Origin: Yamagishiella unicocca
Lineage: Eukaryota > Chlorophyta > Chlorophyceae > Chlamydomonadales > Volvocaceae
Length of the DNA stretch: 64,000 nucleotides
Assembly: GCA_003116995.1 (NCBI GenBank)
Contig: BDSL01000054.1
Coordinates: forward strand, 600,237 to 664,236
Direction of reading: 5' to 3'
Below the pieces are notes generated by a model. The model saw only the letters and a program-made list of their open reading frames with translations, was not told the DNA's origin and searched no databases. The position numbers were made by a program, and so were the translations under genes. The first letter of the stretch is position 1. Every line of letters starts with the position of its first letter. This document shows positions 57,410 through 64,000 of the stretch, piece by piece.

Positions 57410-58860
57410 GTCTACATTACGAACTCGGTATTTCCCACTAAATTTGGGTTTGGCAGAAGTTCAAAAATTGGCCGAGTACTTTTGTGAAGTTTGGCATCCG
57501 CGTTAGTAGTTTAGAAGCATCTGCTGTTTTCTTGTCTCAAAACGTCTTGGACGGCAGCTTTTAAAGCGATTCATGAGCCTCCTGGCTCGTCTGAATCGTA
57601 CAAGTCACTTGTAATAATCATCATCATCATCACCATCACAGATACTAACTCTCACCATACACCATAAAGAGCACGAGGGCGAATCCAGACACCTCCCAAG
57701 CGTTTTGTCGCTGCCACACGTTCAGGCCACTATTGGAAGCCAGGATGACGGACACTAGTTCTTCGCCTGAATGGGGAACTAAGCTGTACAGCCTGCGCTT
57801 GTCCGATGAAGAAAAGGGGCAAGCTGCGGCGATTCTCGTGGGCATGCCGAACGCTGCGGTTCTCTTCGTGGGCAACGCCACCAGCTCTGAGGCAGCTGTG
57901 AGGCAGCTCCTGCGGCAAGGTGCGCAACGTGCTCTTATCACAAATCGACCGGGTGCGGGCCGTAGCTGAGCGCTGTATTATGGGGATCTGCGGTCATTAT
58001 ATTCTTCGCGCAGACCCGCACGTCGCACCGTGAGGCCTACGGCTGTTCCCTACCGAGATGCGCATGTAGCTAGCAGGGGCGTTATGCATGCCGCGTGAAG
58101 CCACCCTGCGAGTTTGCGTCCACTCAGTTGCGATCGCAGCGGGTCCTGCCACCGGCTTTCCCAGGCACCTCGACGTTGTTGTAGCAAGCATTCGTCTTGG
58201 TTTGCGATACTGGAAGCGCCCTGGGTCGACAAGCCCTGGTGCTCGAAACGCACACCCCACCTCCGCCGCGTGTCGGCACTCCTCGCGCCCAACCCCGCAA
58301 CCCACCCCACACACAAGACCGCATCGAAGCGGCATCCAGCGCGTGAAGCGGCATGCAATGTTGACCTGCATGTGCCCCCCGGCCGTTCCCACGTCGTGCA
58401 GGCGCGGCGGCCGCGCCGGGCCCAGGGAGCACGGGAGCTGGCGGTGAGTTGTTGTTGGTATGGTTGTTGGTTGCTCTGATCGGCACCAATCGAGACACGG
58501 GTCAGGTCGTTGCACGGGTCGTTCTTCAAGGGTCCTCTGGCCCTGGGATCTGCTCACCTGCGGTTGAGCACGTTCGTACCGCGAAGAGCTTAGATGCTTA
58601 CCTTACTTGGTCTCACGGGAGCGGGCTTGCTGGCATGGGGAACGCAAATGGAAGCAGAGTGGGCGGGCCCATCATCACAAACTCCTACCCACTGGCTCAT
58701 TAGTACGTCAGTATAGGAACGGCTCTTCCACACGCTCTTCCTTGGGGCTTCTAGTGAGCGCTGTTGCCTCTCATGCCTTCAGCTCTGTGCATGGTGTGAA
58801 CGCGCATAGATTGTACACCAATCATTAAACATGTGTTCGCCCCGGAATAAACACCTGCAG
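57410..58860. other. Repeat tail and unresolved region upstream of the HNH gene
   Basis: To 58,140 this is the LINE tail repeat with the 78-aa frame. From 58,140 to 58,860 I see no joined exon; the missing 5' end of the HNH gene may lie here. Confidence 0.4.
57733..57969 (+). CDS. Unidentified 78-aa frame, copy 1
   Basis: The ATG frame includes LYSLRLSDEEKGQAAAILVG and MPNAAVLFVGNATSSEAAVR. It is kept intact in both repeat copies (second at 63,596-63,832). It may be the N-terminus of a longer gene or chance. No family recognised. Confidence 0.35.
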   Translation: MEARMTDTSSSPEWGTKLYSLRLSDEEKGQAAAILVGMPNAAVLFVGNATSSEAAVRQLLRQGAQRALITNRPGAGRS

Positions 58861-60305
58861 TTGTTCTCGAGCGGCTGGAGCAGCTCAAGCTGGAGCTTGG
58901 GGGGAAATCAGGGAGCAGCTCAAGCTGGAGCTTGGGGACATCCGGGGGGACATCAGGGAGCAGAAGCTGGAGCTTGGGGACATCCGGGGGGAAATCAGGG
59001 AGCAGAGCCAGTTCGTACGAGTCCTGATGCAGGGCGAGTTCACAGCGACATCCAGCAAGGACAGCACGCCCTACCGCGAGAATGCCTTCAAGTACTACGG
59101 CTACAGCGTCCCCCCCGAGACCGTGCAGTGCATGGTGACCGGAGAGCACATGCCAGCCACCAGTATCAAGGCTGGGCATATCTTCCGTCAGGGCTGGAAC
59201 CGGGGTTACCTGGTAAGTCTGGTTGGCTGCGGTGTGGAGTTGCAGACTACTTTATTAATTGTGTCCGGAGTGGGCCCACACATGAGCATGCTACCAACAA
59301 GACTGGGTCTCTTCCACCCGGCCCTGTCCTTGAGCCGCTTCGCATCCACTTCTTAGTTGCTTACTGAATCCCCTTCCCCCCGCCGCGCTTCAGATGTGAG
59401 CTTTTATCCTCTTGCTGTTGTGTTGCACGTATGGGTCCGGGTGACGCTTCTTATCAATCTTGAACCAGTCCTTTCCTCAACAGTCTATGTAGTTAGCACT
59501 GCTCACACACGCACACACACCAAAACACGAAATCCTCCATTTACTCCTATGCTGCGCAGCCGCTGCTGGGCGTCACCTCCGTGCACGACCCGCGCAACAT
59601 CATCCTGGTCCGCACGGAAGTGGAGACCGCTTTCGACCGGTTTGAGCTGGCCATCATTCCCCAGAACGAGAACGGCGTTAAGTGCTATCAGGTGAGCAAG
59701 AATGCTGGTTCCGGGGCAGGTGAGGGGTGGGTAGTGGATGCGCCGAATCGCAGCTAAGTCTCACCAGAAATGTGGAGTCTCACCAGTCATTGAGTTGGGA
59801 GAGAGTATGATGCCCCCGGATCAACCCCTTCAAACTAATGGCTACTCATCATTCTCTCAGGGGAGCGCACTCGGATGGCGTGGAGAAATCGTGTCTTTAT
59901 GGCTTGCAAAACGGGCCATATTCCGCATTTGTAAAGTTGTGCGATCCCTTGATAATGCAGATCTACGTGCTGAAGCAGTCGTTGCTGCTGAACGCGCGGG
60001 AACAGTTCATTGGAACGGGCGACGCCGCCAAGTCGGATACCAAAAAGTGGAAGGACGTGCACACAAAGTACCTGCACGTGGCGGGCGACAACCTGCCCGC
60101 CCGCCGCCTGCTGGCATTTCACGCACACCACGCAATCAATCACGCTGTCATCGCCGGCTGGCGGAGGCCTGGCGAAGTCAGAATGTCGCAGGCGGGCTGG
60201 GCCTCGCCTGGGTATGACAGCGAGTTGATGCGCAAGTATCTGGAAGAAGCTGTGACATCAGCAGGCCTGCTGGCAGCAGCCAGCGAGGACAACCAGTCGC
60301 AGTAG
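58861..60305 (+). CDS. HNH nuclease-like protein with N-terminal coiled coil (5' exons unresolved)
   Basis: Three visible exons: ~58,861-59,212, 59,560-59,691 and 59,961-60,305 (stop TAG). The first encodes a repeated coiled coil (LKLELGDIRGDIREQ), then CMVTGEHMPATSIKAGHIFR; the second DPRNIILVRTEVETAFDRFE; the third a helical tail ending SEDNQSQ. The C..TG....A.HI, RNxxLVRxxxExAFD pattern fits the HNH_2 family, many copies of which occur in volvocaleans with variable N-termini. The canonical first His of the metal site is A.HI here and the final H/N is degenerate, so activity is uncertain. Junctions are GT-AG with matching phase. In the first exon the frame is broken at a run of six G at 58,899, where the coiled-coil pattern predicts seven. 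No upstream exon could be joined. Confidence 0.6.
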
Positions 60306-60313
60306 GTAGCAGC

Positions 60314-60600
60314 TGTTGGTGCGATAGGGTGTCGCGCCGACCCAGGGGCCTGTGAGAGGCCGCCTGTCTGTTTGTGATAGGCCGGCTGTCAGCAGCCGTA
60401 GCGAGCTGTCAGCCCGGCAGTTGGGACAGGCTGTTTTGTCTTAAGCAGCCTGCCAGGGCACTTTGTGCCACCTTAGACATTCCACGTCTATGCCCGAGTG
60501 CAAGGGCTGTCGTTAGCCGAGCGCCACGCTAACCGACCACGTGTAACGGTTGTGCCTTCCTAGGCTAGTCCGCACGTCTCTGGTCCCTCCAACATCAACA
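60314..60600 (+). mobile_element. Copia 5' LTR (287 bp)
   Basis: Starts TGTTG and ends CAACA, immediately before a primer binding site and upstream of gag. It carries TGTAA at 60,542. It begins 8 bp after the stop codon of the HNH gene. No second LTR is in the window. Confidence 0.7.
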
Positions 60601-60613
60601 GGTTATGAGCCCC
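60601..60613 (+). promoter_or_regulatory. Primer binding site, half-tRNA initiator-Met type
   Basis: GGTTATGAGCCCC is complementary to the anticodon stem-loop of eukaryotic initiator tRNA-Met (GGGCTCATAACC), the internal site used by copia-type elements that prime with a tRNA fragment. Confidence 0.65.
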
Positions 60614-60686
60614 GGGTAACATTTCCCAGGAGCGCTATACTTGCAGGAATACACGCGTCAGCGAAACACGGTGTTAGGTAGCTGCC

Positions 60687-61286
60687 ATGATGAAGGGCAA
60701 CCAGACTGTTCTCCAGTCCGACGGCTCTAATTTCGTTGAGTGGTTTCAGAACCTTAGCGATTTTTTAGCGACGGAGAAGCTTTCTGTGTACCTCAACAAC
60801 CCGGCGCCAGTGGGTCGCGACCCAGCGACCTGCATTGAGCAGGATGCTCAAGCGCTGGGGTTCCTGCGCTTGTCTTGTGATCTCTCCGCGAAGCAGATGC
60901 TCATGGGAGTTCGGACAACGGCTGCTGCAATGACGATTCTGCGGCAGCAGTTTCGCGCAGCTTCGGAGGCAAAGTTGCTCGTGCTAGAGCGGGAAAAGCA
61001 GATGAGCAAGCGCGATGATGAGACTATCGCGCAGTACTTCACGAGGGCACGTGGGCTTCAGCAAGACATCTTCTCTGCTCGGGGCCGATGGGAGGAGTCG
61101 GAGATGCGGGTTCCCCTTCTGAGCGGCCTCCCTCAGCAGTACGACAACGTGGTGGACATTGCTGGCCATTTGCCGGATCGATCCCTCGCAGCGACCGAAG
61201 AGCTCCTCAAGGCAATACTCGACAAGGTGCGTCTTTGCATTTGTAAGGGTGGAACCAAGGGAATAACTCCGGGGCGTTTGGCGTAA
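60687..61286 (+). pseudogene. Copia gag N-terminal half, truncated
   Basis: MMKGNQTVLQSDGSNFVEWF begins a Ty1/copia gag (UBN2-like). QYFTRARGLQQDIFSARGRW follows, and the segment shared with 56,578-56,711 ends at 61,200. After AATEELLKAILDK the frame runs into unrelated sequence and stops at 61,286 with no zinc knuckle, protease, integrase or RT. Confidence 0.75.
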
Positions 61287-62568
61287 GAAAATTCGTGAGC
61301 ATGTTCTGTTTGTGATGGGAGATATTGTGTATTTCACATCATAGTAGGTCTCGTTATAACGATGTACTAATCTTTAGGGGTTTAAGCGTTTAACACAGAA
61401 TAGAGGGGCACGGATACGCTGGGTGCACAGACGTGCATGCAACGGAAGCGACGTTTTTACATACGAACAGCGACTGCAAGCAACGCATACACAATTCATA
61501 GCAAACCGGCATCTGGCTTTCAGTCTCGGAAGAGGTTTAAAACCCCACTTCTCGCAGCTGCGCATCCAAGCTGCCGTGTACTGACGTGGGGTTTGCTTCA
61601 CTTGTGTCAGGATGCGGCGTTCTGGGCGTCGCTAAAGTGGGCTCTCCGGGAAGTGGTCACCTGAAGCCCACGGAGGTAGTCGCCGAGTAGAAGGCCAGGA
61701 AGAAGGAAGCTGGGGAGAAAACAACGGAGGTGAGGCTGGCGGGATCTTGAAGATTGCTATTTTTTAACTATTGCTACGTCTGCGGCAGCGCCTGCTCCAA
61801 TTGTGAGGGTGTATGTGGCAGCTGCATCCCCGCCTGCGGCAAGTCAGCCTGCGGCCACCCAGCCTGCGGCAAGCCCATGTTTGTGACAGCTGTTGTGGCT
61901 GCCGCCGTTGGCGCTTTCCCGTTTCTGCAAGTGCGTGCATGCCCACGTTGCCCACGTTGAGCTGCGCCAGCTGCACTGCCTCGTACTGTTGCTGCACGGA
62001 CGGGGTCTGTGGCTGTACTGGGGTTGCCGGCTGTGGCTGATATCAGGGCTTATCGCTTGTCACCCGTGCAGGAGATGGTTCTGAAGATCCTCCATTCGGG
62101 CTTTGCTTGCAGGAAACTTTGCTCCACAGTGCTTACACTTCTGCGGGGTTCGCTTCGACCGAGCATCGTGTGCACCATCGTTGCAGAAGTGATCTTGCAG
62201 AGTATTCATAAACTTCGGGCCCGGGACTTTGCGCCTGCGCTGTCCACCGACATGTCGATGTGGGAGCGAGTTTGCGACCAGTTACAAAGTCAGTGACGTG
62301 GGTCACAATAAGGGCGATAAGACCTGAGCGATACGAGAGCGCAGCGGTTTCGTGCCTCCGTGCGAAACTGGCGAGGGCCAGCGAAGGGCGCAGTCCGCCC
62401 TCGGAGCTTATCCGCGTATGGAATACGCGGTCGTACACGCGGGCGGCGTTACCGAATTTCCTGGCGCGTATTCCGCGTGTTAATAGGTGCGTATTCTCTG
62501 CGTATTATTACGCATTACGGGCACATCGCTGGGACCGCAAGCTCGGGCTTGCTCGGTCTAATGCCTGT
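61287..62568. other. Gene-less region
   Basis: No supportable gene. A short Pro/Ala repeat (GCCTGCGGCAAG units) lies at 61,830-61,880. Confidence 0.4.
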
Positions 62569-62935
62569 CTACAGCGTACACATACAACCGTGCACTCGCT
62601 GCCTGCCCTCCAGTGCCCGCCTGAACAGTGGTTCCGCCTCAGACAGCTTGCCCTGATCCTCGAACAGGCCAGCCAGGTTGCTGACCGACCCGAGTGTGGA
62701 TGGGTGGTCTGCACCCAGCACTCGCTCGTTGCCCTCCAGTGCCCGCCTGCGCAGTGGTTCCGCCTCAGCCAGCTTGCCCTGAGCCTGGAACAGGTAGCCC
62801 AGGTTGCTGACCGATGTGAGTGTGTCTGGGTGGTCTGCACCCAGCACTCGCTCGCTGCCCTCCAGGTCCCGCCTGTACAGTGGTTCCGCCTCAGCCAGCC
62901 GCCCATACAGTTGGCTGAGCCGTGCAGTTAAGATG
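62569..62935 (-). pseudogene. Tetratricopeptide-repeat fragment
   Basis: Three 42-residue TPR units on the minus strand: LAEAEPLYRRDLEGSERVLG and ADHPDTLTSVSNLGYLF, then LAEAEPLRRRALEGNERVLG, then LSEAEPLFRRALEGRQRVHG and a stop. This is the kinesin-light-chain/NB-ARC-associated TPR type. The upstream end meets the repeat boundary at 62,939, so its start is missing. Probably a gene fragment cut by the insertion. Confidence 0.6.
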
Positions 62936-62938
62936 TGT

Positions 62939-64000
62939 CGGCATGCTCGTCGGATGTGCGTTAGGGATGTAACTTGAAAGGTTACATCCCTAACAACGCC
63001 CATATTTCGCTGATGCGTTTCAGGCTGTGTGTTTGGGCTCATGAGGTGAACCGTCCGGGCGGCAGCCGCGGGACGAGAGGTGGTGCAGAGTTGTGGTAAT
63101 CGTAGTTGTGTGGAGGTTCTACTGGAATGCCCTGAGTACGCGGAGGAAAGAGAGTTGCTGTGGCCCTCAGGTTTTCCGCCGCCTGGGACAACGATGGCGC
63201 ACGTCATGGCGATGGGGAATCAGCGAGATCTAGCCCGTGTTATCCACGCTATCAGAATGCGGAAATCTTGAGTCTACATTACGAACTCGGTATTTCCCAC
63301 TAAATTTGGGTTTGGCAGAAGTTCAAAAATTGGCCGAGTACTTTTGTGAAGTTTGGCATCCGCGTTAGTAGTTTAGAAGCATCTGCTGTTTTCTTGTCTC
63401 AAAACGTCTTGGACGGCAGCTTTTTAAAGCGATTCATGAGCCTCCTGGCTCGTCTGAATCGTACAAGTCACTTGTAATAATCATCATCATCATCACCATC
63501 ACAGATACTAACTCTCACCATACACCATAAAGAGCACGAGGGCGAATCCAGACACCTCCCAAGCGTTTTGTCGCTGCCACACGTTCAGGCCACTATTGGA
63601 AGCCAGGATGACGGACACTAGTTCTTCGCCTGAATGGGGAACTAAGCTGTACAGCCTGCGCTTGTCCGATGAAGAAAAGGGGCAAGCTGCGGCGATTCTC
63701 GTGGGCATGCCGAACGCTGCGGTTCTCTTCGTGGGCAACGCCACCAGCTCTGAGGCAGCTGTGAGGCAGCTCCTGCGGCAAGGTGCGCAACGTGCTCTTA
63801 TCACAAATCGACCGGGTGCGGGCCGTAGCTGAGCGCTGTATTATGGGATCTGCGGTCATTATATTCTTCGCGCAGACCCGCACGTCGCACCGTGAGGCCT
63901 ACGGCTGTTCCTACCGAGATGCGCATGTAGCTAGCAGGGGCGTTATGCATGCCGCGTGAAGCCACCCTGCGAGTTTGCGTCCACTCAGTTGCGATCGCAG
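62939..64000 (+). repeat. ~1.08 kb repeat, copy 2 (runs off window)
   Basis: Same content as 57,053-58,140: hairpin at 62,960-62,994, LINE C-terminal fragment with 1-nt deletions near 63,066 and 63,092, ATC microsatellite at ~63,480, 78-aa frame at 63,596. Confidence 0.92.
63596..63832 (+). CDS. Unidentified 78-aa frame, copy 2
   Basis: Identical translation to 57,733-57,969. Confidence 0.35.
   Translation: MEARMTDTSSSPEWGTKLYSLRLSDEEKGQAAAILVGMPNAAVLFVGNATSSEAAVRQLLRQGAQRALITNRPGAGRS

Larger units (their letters stand above)
57053..58140 (+). repeat. ~1.08 kb repeat, copy 1 (LINE tail plus 78-aa frame)
   Basis: Nearly identical to 62,939-64,000, with a few small indels (for example a 21-nt piece after 57,386 absent from copy 2). 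It contains the hairpin at 57,075, a LINE C-terminal fragment, an ATC microsatellite at ~57,616-57,640 and a small frame. Its right end lies beyond the window in copy 2. Confidence 0.92.

Overview
The window is nuclear DNA from a volvocalean (Chlamydomonas-like) green alga. It is GC-rich. Its genes are split by many short GT-AG introns, its proteins carry long Gln/Ala/Gly homopolymers, its polyadenylation signals read TGTAA, and its mobile elements (L1-type LINEs, copia, N6-adenine methyltransferase-bearing units, RTE/Jockey-like LINE tails) resemble those of Chlamydomonas and Volvox. It is not bacterial: there are no operons, ribosome binding sites or CRISPR arrays. Most long open frames are low-complexity shadows. 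I rebuilt genes from exon phase, splice sites and conserved motifs.

Layout. 1-8,508 (minus): 15 phase-compatible exons of EAF1, the HSA + SANT scaffold of the NuA4 histone acetyltransferase, with a glutamine-rich tail that includes 78 consecutive Gln and runs off the left edge. 8,570-14,850: gene-poor DNA with tandem arrays and a dispersed repeat. 14,913-16,858 (plus): a three-exon gene for a coiled-coil, Ala/Ser/Pro-rich protein, with a 1.4 kb 3' UTR. 18,300-23,816: no gene; it includes the long 3' flank of the next gene. 23,817-38,501 (minus): a 23-exon tyrosine-kinase-like protein kinase with a long N-terminal region. The joined model is exactly one base short of an open frame. 39,131-42,261: a decayed L1-type LINE. 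44,718-45,371 (minus): a frame interrupted only by TAA/TAG codons.

46,101-53,215 is the most unusual part: a recent, almost identical 3.54 kb tandem duplication. Each copy carries a DNA N6-adenine methyltransferase domain with an NPPF motif. 21-nt minisatellite arrays lie at every junction, and a 15-bp inverted repeat brackets the whole block. 53,392-55,111: an ALG14-like exon followed by a 5'-truncated LINE. 55,245-58,140: an unidentified exon series, a copia gag fragment and a LINE tail. 58,861-60,305 (plus): an HNH nuclease-like gene with a coiled coil. A copia LTR starts 8 bp after its stop codon, followed by a half-tRNA primer site and a broken gag gene. 61,287-64,000: gene-poor DNA, a TPR fragment and a second copy of the 57-58 kb repeat.

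The left half is host chromatin and signalling genes with repeat-filled introns. The right half (39-64 kb) is a nest of transposon debris in which host gene fragments are embedded. No pathway links the genes.
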